Source: Chloroflexota bacterium
GTDB taxonomy: Bacteria > Chloroflexota > Dehalococcoidia > Dehalococcoidales > UBA5760
Direction of reading: 5' to 3'
NCBI GenBank assembly: GCA_015222205.1
Contig: JADFUW010000006.1
Span: 1-34,274, forward strand
Length of the DNA: 34,274 nt
The position numbers and the translations under genes are program-made. Positions 14,826 through 22,763 of the stretch are shown piece after piece; within the stretch, counting starts at the first letter, position 1, and every line of letters starts with the position of its first letter. The notes beneath the pieces were generated by a model that made no database searches, was not told the origin of the DNA, and saw only the letters and a program-made list of their open reading frames with translations.

Positions 14826-15608
14826 GTGAAAAAGAGGTGGTTGTGGGTTATAGGACTGGCACTGGTTGTGCCAATAGTTGCTTTGTGTGGTTGTAGTCCT
14901 GGTGTTACGAGATGGGCTAATATGCCTTCAAGCATGCCCTCGCCTCTGCAGGTTAGCCTGGATGGTCAGCAAGCAGGGATTTGGGTCACTGGGCAGGGTA
15001 AGGTGATGGCTACCCCTGATATTGCTATCTTGAGGCTTGGTATTGAGGTGCAGGAGGCGACAGTGGCTGAGGCTCAGGCCGAAGCGGCGGAGGCTATGGA
15101 TAGGGTGATGACCGCTCTAAAGGATAACGAAATAGACGAGAAGGATATTCAAACCCAGTATTTTAACATCCGCAAGGTAACCAGATGGGACGAGTACAAA
15201 GACCAAGAGATTGTCATTGGCTACCGGGTAACTAATATGGTGAGTGCCAAGATAAGGGATATAGATAATGCTGGTGCCATTATTGATGCTGTTGCTGTAG
15301 CTGGGGGAGACCTCACCCGCATTGACAGTATTGGTTTTTCTATTGATGACCCGTCAGCCTACTATGAAGAGGCCAGGGAGAAAGCGGTGGCGGATGCTAA
15401 AGCCAAAGCCGAGCAACTGGCAAGCCTGGCCGGGGTCAAGCTGGGTAAGCCAACCTATATCTCTGAGGGTATTTCATATCCTCCGCCTGTCTACCGAGAG
15501 GCAATGATAGACATGCCAGTACCAGCACCAGTGTCCGAGACAGCAATCAGCCCTGGAGAGATGGAGATTAGTCTCAGCGTTCAGATAGCTTACGCGATTC
15601 TAGGTTAG
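14826..15608 (+). CDS. SIMPL-domain (DUF541) lipoprotein
   Basis: A 260-residue exported protein. The signal sequence ends at a good lipobox, LCGC, with Cys23. The SIMPL domain covers about 50-258: the strand GIWVTGQGKVMATPDIAILRLGIEV, the helix AEAQAEAAEAMDRVMTAL, and the DIQTQYFNIRKVTRWD...IGYRVTNMVSAKIRD block are characteristic of the DUF541 family. A late helix EEAREKAVADAKAKAEQLASLAG precedes the SEGISYPPPVYRE region. Members are envelope proteins, several involved in oxidative or envelope stress, with no defined chemistry. GTG at 14826 is the start, under an AGGAGG-rich ribosome-binding site at 14811-14819. It is controlled from leader element B by inference. Confidence 0.88.
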   Translation: MKKRWLWVIGLALVVPIVALCGCSPGVTRWANMPSSMPSPLQVSLDGQQAGIWVTGQGKVMATPDIAILRLGIEVQEATVAEAQAEAAEAMDRVMTALKDNEIDEKDIQTQYFNIRKVTRWDEYKDQEIVIGYRVTNMVSAKIRDIDNAGAIIDAVAVAGGDLTRIDSIGFSIDDPSAYYEEAREKAVADAKAKAEQLASLAGVKLGKPTYISEGISYPPPVYREAMIDMPVPAPVSETAISPGEMEISLSVQIAYAILG

Positions 15609-15636
15609 TTAGAGATAATTTTAGCTTTATCGTGAT
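15609..15636 (+). repeat. Shared leader element, degenerate copy C
   Basis: GATAATTTT (15614-15622), four bases, then TTTAT is common with copies A and B; the block upstream (GTTAGTTAGA) is only half conserved. It lies about 60 bases before the DUF5666-like gene. Confidence 0.4.
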
Positions 15637-15683
15637 AGCTTAAATCATTAGCAAGATTAAATTAGCTGGAAGGGGATAAAACC

Positions 15684-16439
15684 ATGAGAATTTGGAAAGT
15701 AGCTGGAGTCTCGGTGCTGGCTCTTGGTTTGGTGTTAGGTCTAGCGTTGCCGGCGCTGGCAGCGCCCCCAGATTGGGCACCATCGAAGGCAGACCATGTG
15801 CTGCCTAAATTATTGAGGGGTGAAGTAATCGAGGTTGAAGTAATCGAGGTTGACGAAGGCGAAACATTCTTTATTATTCAGTCCCACGGGCAGGAGGTTA
15901 CCATATCGGTTGACGGCGATAATACCCAGTACTTCAAAGTGTCGGTACCTCGGAGAGTTGTCCCTTTAGCCAAACACCAATTGGGGCTGGTAGAGCAAGT
16001 CCAGGAAAACTCGGGGCTGAGGCAGCAGGCTCAAGCAAGATTGGAGCTAAGACTGGAGAGTCAGGAGGGACTTGGGCTTGGAGGATGGCTTCGCCCCTTT
16101 GGTCAAGAGGCTAGTTTTGATAATATTGCCGTTGGGAGCAGGGTCGTGGTGCGAACGGTGCCAGGAGAAGATAACCCGTTGGCTAAACTGGTATTTATTG
16201 TTGAGCCAACCGAATGTGGGCACGTCTTGGGTACGATTACCGATATTTCATCAGGAGATAAGACTATCACTGTAGCCCCGGCTGATGGTGGTGATGATGT
16301 TGTCTTAAGCTATGGTGATAGGACTCACTTTATCCTCCGTGGCGTTCCGGGACTGGAGGGGGGTGAGTTAGTGCGTGTCGTTTATGACGAGGAGAAAATG
16401 GCCAAGGTAGTGTCTATGGTGGTAGAGGACCTGGACTAG
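15684..16439 (+). CDS. Secreted DUF5666-like beta-barrel protein
   Basis: A 251-residue exported protein with a cleavable signal peptide (MRIWK, hydrophobic 7-24, ALA then APPDW). The C-terminal half has GHVLGTITDISSGDKTITVAPADGGDDVVLSYGDRTHF, the pattern of DUF5666-type OB-like domains; an earlier, similar unit (LRGEVIEVEVIEVDEGETFFIIQSHGQEVTISVDGD) lies at 44-79, so there may be two tandem domains. Between them is a Gln/Leu/Arg-rich helix (103-129). A small in-frame duplication explains the double EVIEV. AAGGGG eight bases upstream sets the ATG. It is the last gene of the ECF-associated cluster, with a strong terminator after it. Function unknown. Confidence 0.75.
   Translation: MRIWKVAGVSVLALGLVLGLALPALAAPPDWAPSKADHVLPKLLRGEVIEVEVIEVDEGETFFIIQSHGQEVTISVDGDNTQYFKVSVPRRVVPLAKHQLGLVEQVQENSGLRQQAQARLELRLESQEGLGLGGWLRPFGQEASFDNIAVGSRVVVRTVPGEDNPLAKLVFIVEPTECGHVLGTITDISSGDKTITVAPADGGDDVVLSYGDRTHFILRGVPGLEGGELVRVVYDEEKMAKVVSMVVEDLD
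15821..15850 (+). repeat. 15-bp tandem duplication within the DUF5666-like gene
   Basis: TGAAGTAATCGAGGT occurs twice without a gap (15821-15835 and 15836-15850). The unit is five codons, so the frame is kept and the protein gains a repeated EVIEV. Confidence 0.9.
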
Positions 16440-16469
16440 CTGAGTGAGTCACTTAGAGGGCTTTACTAT

Positions 16470-16504
16470 GAGGGAATCTCGGCGGGAGGTTCCCTCTTTA
16501 TTTT
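16470..16504 (+). terminator. Intrinsic terminator after the ECF-associated cluster
   Basis: GAGGGAA (16470-16476) pairs with TTCCCTC (16490-16496); the inner TCTC and GGGA extend the stem with a small bulge. TTTATTTT follows. The stop codon of the convergent nuclease gene lies in the T tract. Confidence 0.8.
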
Positions 16505-16944
16505 GCCCACATTCCACGGCTGGCCTGTCTGGCTGCTGTCTCTAGTTCCTCTAGATAGCCCTGGTATTTTATGTCGGGGGGATAGGCTTTTGCCTGGGCT
16601 AACCCCTGAGTTACCAGTTCGGCATTGACGAATATATCATCAACATAAACATAGCGCAGTAGCCGGCCGTATTTATCGGTCTCAGATATATCTCGCTCCA
16701 GACGGACTACCTTGCCTTCTACCAGCTGGCGATTAGCCTGCCACGCCTCTAAACCGAAGTCTTCTATCTTCGGGTAGGTCTCAGGGGTGTCAATACCAAT
16801 ATATCTTACCCGATAGCCACCTTCGATAGTAATAGTATCACCATCAATTACCTGAGTAACCCTAGCTATGCCGGGTGGTGAACTGCAGCCACATAAGGGT
16901 AAGAGAATAAGGATAGTAGCCAGAAACCAGATTTTCTTGGTTAT
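16498..16944 (-). CDS. Thermonuclease-like (SNase) lipoprotein with apparent ATA start
   Basis: A frame of 148 codons encodes a complete staphylococcal-nuclease homologue. The N-terminus (T-K-K, hydrophobic 5-17, LCGC with Cys20) is a textbook lipoprotein signal. The nuclease domain has VIDGDT (Asp34, Asp36), RVRYIGIDTPE (Arg47, Asp52, Thr53, Glu55) and KYGRLLRY (Arg94), matching Asp21, Arg35, Asp40, Thr41, Glu43 and Arg87 of the S. aureus enzyme in kind and spacing. No ATG, GTG or TTG exists in frame before the third codon from the C-terminus, and an in-frame TAG lies at 16953-16951. The only sensible start is ATA at 16944, nine bases after AAAGGGGG (16961-16954). It follows ruvB by 36 bases. 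A one-base sequence error or mutation of ATG is the alternative. Confidence 0.85.
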   Translation of the reverse strand: MTKKIWFLATILILLPLCGCSSPPGIARVTQVIDGDTITIEGGYRVRYIGIDTPETYPKIEDFGLEAWQANRQLVEGKVVRLERDISETDKYGRLLRYVYVDDIFVNAELVTQGLAQAKAYPPDIKYQGYLEELETAARQASRGMWAK

Positions 16945-16980
16945 ATCACCCTACCCCCTTTCAAGCGCTCGGCTATTTCT

Positions 16981-18045
16981 TTAAAGTAGGGTTGGCTGAG
17001 GCGGTTTTCCCTTATTATAGGGTAGGCCAAGGTGCTTGTAAGCCAGTGGGGTAGCTAACCGGCCGCGGGGGGTTCTATCCAGAAAACCCAACTGCAAGAG
17101 GTAGGGTTCGTAGACATCCATAATAGTGTCGGCTTCCTCACTGATTGAGGCGGCAATAGTCTCCAGCCCCACCGGGCCACCATTAAACTTGTCAATAATA
17201 GTATGCAGGAGCTTATGGTCTATTTCATCTAAGCCTATGGGGTCGACTTCCAGCTTACCCAGTGCCTCAACTGCCACTGATTGAGTGGCGGTACCATCAG
17301 CCATTACCTGGGCGTAGTCTCTGACTCGTTTAAGCAGTCGGTTGGCCACACGAGGTGTACCCCTAGCCCGTTGAGCTATCTCCTCTAAGCCCTTGTCTTC
17401 GGCTTTTACCCCAAGAATGCGTGCTGAGCGCTTGAGGATGGCTTCAATAGATGTCTGGTCGTAGAAATCGAGGCGGTAGACAGCACCAAAGCGGTCTCGT
17501 AGGGGTGGACTTAGCAAGGCAAAGCGGGTAGTGGCTCCAATGAGGGTGAAGTTAGGCAGGTTTATTCTCAGGTTCTTGGCACCTGGTCCCTTACCGATAA
17601 TAATGTCCAGAGCAAAGTCTTCCATAGTCGGATATAGCATCTCCTCTACTGTCCGGTTGAGGCGGTGAACCTCGTCGATAAAGAGTACATCCTGAGGGCG
17701 AAGGTTAGTTAGGATAGCGGCCAAGTCTCCGGTACGTTCTACTGCTGGGCCAGAGGTAATCTTGATGTTAGCCCCTATCTCCGAGGCGATGATGTGAGCC
17801 AGGGTAGTCTTACCCAGACCAGGCGGCCCATAGAGTAGTATGTGGTCTAGGGCCTCACCTCTATTTTTGGCGGCGGTGATGGCGATGCTCAGATTTTCCT
17901 TGATTCTTGCCTGCCCCACGAAGTCAGCCAAACGCCGGGGCCTTAGGCTACTGTCAAGTGATGTGTCATCAGCGCTGAGTTTACTAGATACGATACGATT
18001 TACTGTCGTCTCACCCATTAGATTTCTGTTTATCTCTTCCCTCAT
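16981..18045 (-). CDS. ruvB: Holliday junction branch-migration helicase RuvB
   Basis: A 354-residue AAA+ ATPase that drives branch migration with RuvA. Walker A is GPPGLGKTT (residues about 71-79), Walker B is LFIDEVHRL, sensor 1 is IGATTR, and the arginine finger region is LRDRFG. The C-terminal winged helix contains [15 protein letters not shown] and [18 protein letters not shown]. Length is near the family norm (about 335-350), with a slightly long N-terminus. The ATG at 18045 has only a weak AAGAG; an ATG nine codons on is possible. ruvA and ruvC are not in the window. The nuclease lipoprotein gene follows in the same direction. Confidence 0.96.
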   Translation of the reverse strand: MREEINRNLMGETTVNRIVSSKLSADDTSLDSSLRPRRLADFVGQARIKENLSIAITAAKNRGEALDHILLYGPPGLGKTTLAHIIASEIGANIKITSGPAVERTGDLAAILTNLRPQDVLFIDEVHRLNRTVEEMLYPTMEDFALDIIIGKGPGAKNLRINLPNFTLIGATTRFALLSPPLRDRFGAVYRLDFYDQTSIEAILKRSARILGVKAEDKGLEEIAQRARGTPRVANRLLKRVRDYAQVMADGTATQSVAVEALGKLEVDPIGLDEIDHKLLHTIIDKFNGGPVGLETIAASISEEADTIMDVYEPYLLQLGFLDRTPRGRLATPLAYKHLGLPYNKGKPPQPTLL

Positions 18046-18066
18046 TAACTCTTGATACTTAATCTC

Positions 18067-18075
18067 ATTATATCA
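18067..18075 (-). promoter_or_regulatory. Extended -10 promoter for ruvB
   Basis: The minus strand reads TGA followed by a perfect TATAAT (18075-18067), an extended -10 element; no -35 is evident. The start would be near 18060, about 15 bases before the ATG. Confidence 0.5.
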
Positions 18076-18168
18076 TATCTTTAATCCTAGCCGTGTTGCG
18101 ATGCGAAGAAACTCAAGTTTACCATTATGCCATTAAATAAGAGCCGGGAGACTCTGTGAAATATGCTC

Positions 18169-18197
18169 TTGACAAAACCAGATTGTCTGCTTAAAGT
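18169..18197 (+). promoter_or_regulatory. Sigma70 promoter for the PEMT/ICMT-like gene
   Basis: A perfect TTGACA (18169-18174) and TAAAGT (18192-18197) are 17 bases apart. The expected start, about 18204-18206, coincides with the GTG start codon. Confidence 0.65.
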
Positions 18198-18205
18198 ATC
18201 TACTG

Positions 18206-18751
18206 GTGAGTTTGCGTGACGAGTGGGTCAATGCTTTCTATGGGGCAGCAACAGGCAGCAGAAAGCTTAGAACCCGTCTTACCCCACTACTAAGCGCTGT
18301 CTTCTTAGGCTCTTTATGGCTTATTGTTTTCATTTCTCTGCAGGCAGATAAACTATTACACTTTCCCGAGCTCCTGCCAGCACCGTTAAATACTATCTTG
18401 TCCATCCCGCTGCTTGTGACGGGGCTGGTGTTAATAGTGTGGTCAATGGTTCATTTCGCTAAGGTGAGAGGAACGCCCATTCCTTCTATCCCGCCGCCGA
18501 GGCTGGTTACTACCGGGCCTTACGCTCGTGCCAGGAATCCTATGCACACTGGGATATATATTCTGCTGTTTGGATTTGGGATTCTGTTCAGGTCAGTTTC
18601 TCTTGTGTTTATATTCATCCCAGTATTTATTCTGCTTGATGTGCTGGAATTAAAGGCAATCGAAGAGACAGAACTGGAGAGGCGTCTGGGCAAGGAATAT
18701 CTTGCATACAAGAAGAAAGTACCCATGTTTTCCCCCAAACTTAAGGGGTGA
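18206..18751 (+). CDS. PEMT/ICMT-like membrane methyltransferase
   Basis: A 181-residue integral membrane protein with about four hydrophobic segments (about 27-47, 61-83, 112-126, 130-145). The SAM-binding signature of the isoprenylcysteine carboxyl methyltransferase / phospholipid methyltransferase group is present: GPYARARNPMHTG (104-116) and, near the end, EETELERRLGKEYLAYKKKVP (152-172). Substrates in bacteria range from phospholipid headgroups to isoprenoid-linked groups; none can be assigned. The start is GTG at 18206. No Shine-Dalgarno precedes it and the promoter predicts transcription from the same base, so the mRNA may be leaderless. A TTG two codons later is the alternative. Confidence 0.82.
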   Translation: MSLRDEWVNAFYGAATGSRKLRTRLTPLLSAVFLGSLWLIVFISLQADKLLHFPELLPAPLNTILSIPLLVTGLVLIVWSMVHFAKVRGTPIPSIPPPRLVTTGPYARARNPMHTGIYILLFGFGILFRSVSLVFIFIPVFILLDVLELKAIEETELERRLGKEYLAYKKKVPMFSPKLKG

Positions 18752-18780
18752 GGTATCAACAAAACTGATGTGGCGAAACC

Positions 18781-18812
18781 AAAGCCGCCCTATTTTAACT
18801 AGGGCGGCTTTT
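18781..18812 (+). terminator. Strong intrinsic terminator between convergent genes
   Basis: A 12-bp perfect stem (AAAGCCGCCCTA at 18781-18792 with TAGGGCGGCTTT at 18800-18811) with a seven-base loop and a T tail. It ends the methyltransferase transcript and, read from the other strand, may also end rpoC. Confidence 0.92.
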
Positions 18813-18851
18813 CCCTGTTGAAAAACCATTCAACCGTGATAAAAAGAGACC

Positions 18852-21800
18852 TTAGATAGTCAATTCCCCCTTATCCTCTTGAGTCGGGGCAGCTAGTTCT
18901 ACCTCGTTCTCCATACTGACGGCTAGCTCCGGTAACTCCCTGGAAGTCTGGCAGTAGGCTGGAATTAGCTTACCGATAATTACGTTCTCTTTAAGCCCAA
19001 CCAGCTTATCTATCTTGCCTGAAACGGCGGCTTCAGTAAGCACTCTGGTGGTCTCCTGAAAGGAGGCCGCAGCTAGCCAGCTATCGGTACTTAGCGAGGC
19101 TCGGGTTATGCCCATTAGAACGACGTGGGCTGTGGCCGGTTCACCTCCCTCAGCCAACACCTTAGCGTTAATATTCTCATAGCGGAACCTATCTACTAGC
19201 TCCCCGGGTACCAGGTCGGTATCGCCTGAAGAATCAATATAGACCTTGGTCAGCATCTGGTGGACAATAACCTCAATATGCTTATCATTTATGCTAACCC
19301 CTTGAGAACGGTACACCTTTTGCACCTCGTCTACCAGGTACCTCTGGGCGGCCTCCTTACCTAGGGTATGCAGTATATCTTGCGGGTTGATGGAGCCATC
19401 GGTCATCTGCTGGCCGGCCCTTATTTTGTCTCCGGTCTGAACACGAATATGAGTGGCTGGTGAGATAACATATTCTCGCATCTCTGTATCTTCATACCTG
19501 ATAGATAGCTGTCCTTTTCGGATAACTACCTTACCGGCGACGCGGGCTAATATAGGCTGACTCTCGGTAGTTAGAGCCGCCGGCTGTGACGTGGCCTCAT
19601 CCTGATGAGGTTCGCCAGCTAACACTGCGCCGACGTCTACCCATTGGCCGTTCTTTACCATAGCTTGCCTGCCTGGGGGCAGTGAATATTCATCATGAAA
19701 TACCTCAGAACTGGTGACCCTGATTCTTTTCTCCTCTTCGGTGTCAATCACCTCAGCTTCACCGTCTATTTCCGAAATAATAGCTTGAACCTTAGGTGGC
19801 CTACCCTCGAAGAGTTCTTCTACCTTGGGTAGACCGGTGGTGATATCAAGTCCGGCTACGCCACCGGTGTGGAAGGTGCGTAGCGTTAGCTGAGTACCCG
19901 GCTCACCAATACTCTGGGCAGCAATTATGCCCGCGGCTGTGTTTAGGTCAACCAGATGTCCCCGGGCAAGGTCACGACCATAGCAAAACTGACAGGCACC
20001 CTGTCGGGATTGACAGGTAAGGGAAGACCTGACGTGGACCTTAGTTAAACCGGCAGCGTTAATTCTATTTGCCTTCGTCTCATCAATTTCCTCATTACGG
20101 TCAACGATGGTTTCCCCAGTTTGGGGGTCAACCATTTTACTAGCGGCGAGTCGACCGATTATTCGCTCAGCAAGTGATGGTAGTAGCCCCTTTTCTTCCG
20201 GCTCGGATATCCATATACCGTCTTTAGTGCCACAATCCTCTTGACGGATGATAACATCTTGGGCAACATCAATGAGGCGCCTAGTTAGGTAACCACTCTC
20301 TGATGTTCTCAGGGCAGTATCGGCCAGTCCCTTGCGAGCTCCGTGGGTAGAGATAAAGTATTCCAGAACACTAAGCCCCTCCCGCAGGCTTGACTTGATA
20401 GGAAAGTCAATTATCTTGCCGGAAGGATTAGTCATTAAGCCCCGTATGCCGGCCATCTGTCTAATCTGAGAAATGTTCCCCTTAGCCCCTGATGTTGACA
20501 TCATGTAGACACTTCCGGAGCGGTCAAGTGACTTAGAGAGGGCATCGGTTATTCGGTCAGTAGTTTCCATCCACACGTTGACAACACCACTGTATCTTTC
20601 ATCCTCGGTGATTAGACCATGGTGATATTGGCCTTCGATAATGGTCTCCCTTTCCTCTGCCTCTTCTATTAGCTTTGGTTTGCTGGAAGGGACCTTAATA
20701 TCGCTCATGCCAATGGTAGTCCCTGATTTGGTAGCATAATGGAAGCCTAATTGTTTGAGACTGTCCAGTACCACTGCCATATCTTGGCTGCTTAGTAGCT
20801 TATAGCAGCTGGCTACTATTTGCTTTAGGCTTGACTTATCAATCACTTTGTCATAGGCCCGTAGCTCCGGGGGCAGAACCTCGTTAAAGATGATACGGCC
20901 GGGACTAGTTTTTATCCTCTGCCCACCATTTTCTCGGTCCCTGACCTCAATCTCAGCCCCAAGGTCAATAGCACCAAGCTCATAAGCGAGCCTTGCCCTC
21001 TCAAAGCTGCCAAAGGTGGTGCCTTCCCCTTTAGCACCAGGTTTAATATTCGTCAGGTAATAGCAACCCAAGACCATATCTAGGGTTGGCGTTACTACTG
21101 GCTCCCCACAGCTGGGAAGCAGCATATTGTGTATGCTGAGCATTATCTCTCTGGCTTCCTTGACGGCGGCTTTAGATAGAGGGATATGGACTGCCATCTG
21201 GTCGCCATCAAAATCAGCGTTAAAAGCAGAACATATCAGGGGATGAAGTTGGATAGCACTGCCATTGATGAGCACTGGCTCAAAGGCTTGGATGCCAAGT
21301 CGGTGGAGAGTAGGCGCTCGGTTAAGCAGTACCGGGCGTTCCTTGATAACCTCTTCTAGTATATCGTATACCTCTGGCTTAGCTCTGGCTACCAGTCGTC
21401 GGGCACTCTTATCACTATAGGCAAGGCCCCGCTCCATCAGTCGGTACACAATAAAGGGTTTAAATAATTCCAAGGCCATACGCCGGGGTAAGCCACACTG
21501 ATGAAGCTTGAGTTCGGGACCAACGACGATAACTGAGCGTCCACTATAGTCAACTCGTTTACCCAATAGATTTTGGCGAAAGCGTCCTTGTTTACCTCGG
21601 AGCATGTCTGAGAGTGACTTCAGTTTGTGGCTACCACCGATAGAGACAGCCCGTCCCCCTCTTTTATCGTTATCGATAAGGGAATCAACTGCCTCCTGGA
21701 GCATCCGCTTCTCGTTGTGGATGATAACCTCGGGGGCACCTATTTCCAGTAGGTGGTGCAATCGATTATTACGGTTAATTACTCGACGATACAGGTCATT

Positions 21801-22763
21801 AAGGTCACTGGTAGCGAATCTATCTCCATCTAGCTGGACCATAGGTCTAAGGTCAGGGGGTAGCACTGGCAACACGGTAAGAATCATCCACTCTGGTTTA
21901 TTACCACTACGACGAAAGGCCTCCACTACCTGTAGTTGTTTACTTGCCTTCTTACGGCGTTGGCCCGAGGTAAGGCGGGTCTCCTGAATTAGGGCACTAT
22001 GTATTTCATCAAGGTTAAGACTCTTGAGGACTTGGAGAATAGCCTCCGCTCCCATCCCAGCCTCAAAAACCGGGCTAAATTTCTGTTCGAGCTCCTGATA
22101 ACGATTCTCGGTGAGTAGTGTACCCTGACGAAGGTCTTCCAGCTCCTCCATATCGTTGGCAAGCTGTTCTCCAAGCTTTGCCTTTTCCTCAACCCAATGG
22201 CGCCGAAGCTGGTTTATTTCCTCTACTGTGGCTCCTGCTGACTCTGCCTCTTTGATTTTAACCTCTAGTGCGCTCTCGCGTTCTGCTATTTCTTGGGCGC
22301 TGCCCTCCCTGAGTTGTTCCCTTGTTTCCTGGCGTGCCTTCTCGTCTATAGAGGTGATGAGATAGTGTGAGAAGTATAGAACGCGCTCCAGATTTCGTGG
22401 TGGCAGGTCGAGTAGCAACCCCAGTCGGCTGGGTATCCCCCGGGCAAACCAGATATGACTTACCGGGCAGGCCAGTTCAATGTGTCCCATCCGTTCCCGA
22501 CGCACCTTAGCCCGGGCTACCTCAACACCGCATTTATCGCAAACAACTCCCTTGTAGCGTATCTTCTTATATTTACCACAGAAGCATTCGAAGTCTTTGG
22601 TGGGGCCAAAGATTCTCTCGCAGAAAAGCCCATCCCTTTCCGGCTTCAGGGTACGGTAATTAATGGTCTCTGGTTTAGTTACCTCACCATAGGACCAGCT
22701 TCTAATCTGTTCTGGTGAAGCCAGGGAGATACGGATAGAATCAAAGTCATTGATTTCAAGCAT
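18852..22763 (-). CDS. rpoC: DNA-directed RNA polymerase subunit beta'
   Basis: The 1303-residue beta' subunit of RNA polymerase. The first zinc site is CFCG...CDKCG (Cys60, Cys62, Cys75, Cys78). The catalytic magnesium loop NADFDGDQM holds Asp517, Asp519 and Asp521. The second zinc site is in [16 protein letters not shown], and the bridge and trigger helix region ([21 protein letters not shown]) follows. Length is typical of bacteria without large lineage inserts. The ATG overlaps the end of rpoB by eight bases, with GAGGTGA nine bases upstream inside rpoB, so the two are translationally coupled. The terminator at 18781-18812 follows. Confidence 0.98.
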   Translation of the reverse strand: MLEINDFDSIRISLASPEQIRSWSYGEVTKPETINYRTLKPERDGLFCERIFGPTKDFECFCGKYKKIRYKGVVCDKCGVEVARAKVRRERMGHIELACPVSHIWFARGIPSRLGLLLDLPPRNLERVLYFSHYLITSIDEKARQETREQLREGSAQEIAERESALEVKIKEAESAGATVEEINQLRRHWVEEKAKLGEQLANDMEELEDLRQGTLLTENRYQELEQKFSPVFEAGMGAEAILQVLKSLNLDEIHSALIQETRLTSGQRRKKASKQLQVVEAFRRSGNKPEWMILTVLPVLPPDLRPMVQLDGDRFATSDLNDLYRRVINRNNRLHHLLEIGAPEVIIHNEKRMLQEAVDSLIDNDKRGGRAVSIGGSHKLKSLSDMLRGKQGRFRQNLLGKRVDYSGRSVIVVGPELKLHQCGLPRRMALELFKPFIVYRLMERGLAYSDKSARRLVARAKPEVYDILEEVIKERPVLLNRAPTLHRLGIQAFEPVLINGSAIQLHPLICSAFNADFDGDQMAVHIPLSKAAVKEAREIMLSIHNMLLPSCGEPVVTPTLDMVLGCYYLTNIKPGAKGEGTTFGSFERARLAYELGAIDLGAEIEVRDRENGGQRIKTSPGRIIFNEVLPPELRAYDKVIDKSSLKQIVASCYKLLSSQDMAVVLDSLKQLGFHYATKSGTTIGMSDIKVPSSKPKLIEEAEERETIIEGQYHHGLITEDERYSGVVNVWMETTDRITDALSKSLDRSGSVYMMSTSGAKGNISQIRQMAGIRGLMTNPSGKIIDFPIKSSLREGLSVLEYFISTHGARKGLADTALRTSESGYLTRRLIDVAQDVIIRQEDCGTKDGIWISEPEEKGLLPSLAERIIGRLAASKMVDPQTGETIVDRNEEIDETKANRINAAGLTKVHVRSSLTCQSRQGACQFCYGRDLARGHLVDLNTAAGIIAAQSIGEPGTQLTLRTFHTGGVAGLDITTGLPKVEELFEGRPPKVQAIISEIDGEAEVIDTEEEKRIRVTSSEVFHDEYSLPPGRQAMVKNGQWVDVGAVLAGEPHQDEATSQPAALTTESQPILARVAGKVVIRKGQLSIRYEDTEMREYVISPATHIRVQTGDKIRAGQQMTDGSINPQDILHTLGKEAAQRYLVDEVQKVYRSQGVSINDKHIEVIVHQMLTKVYIDSSGDTDLVPGELVDRFRYENINAKVLAEGGEPATAHVVLMGITRASLSTDSWLAAASFQETTRVLTEAAVSGKIDKLVGLKENVIIGKLIPAYCQTSRELPELAVSMENEVELAAPTQEDKGELTI

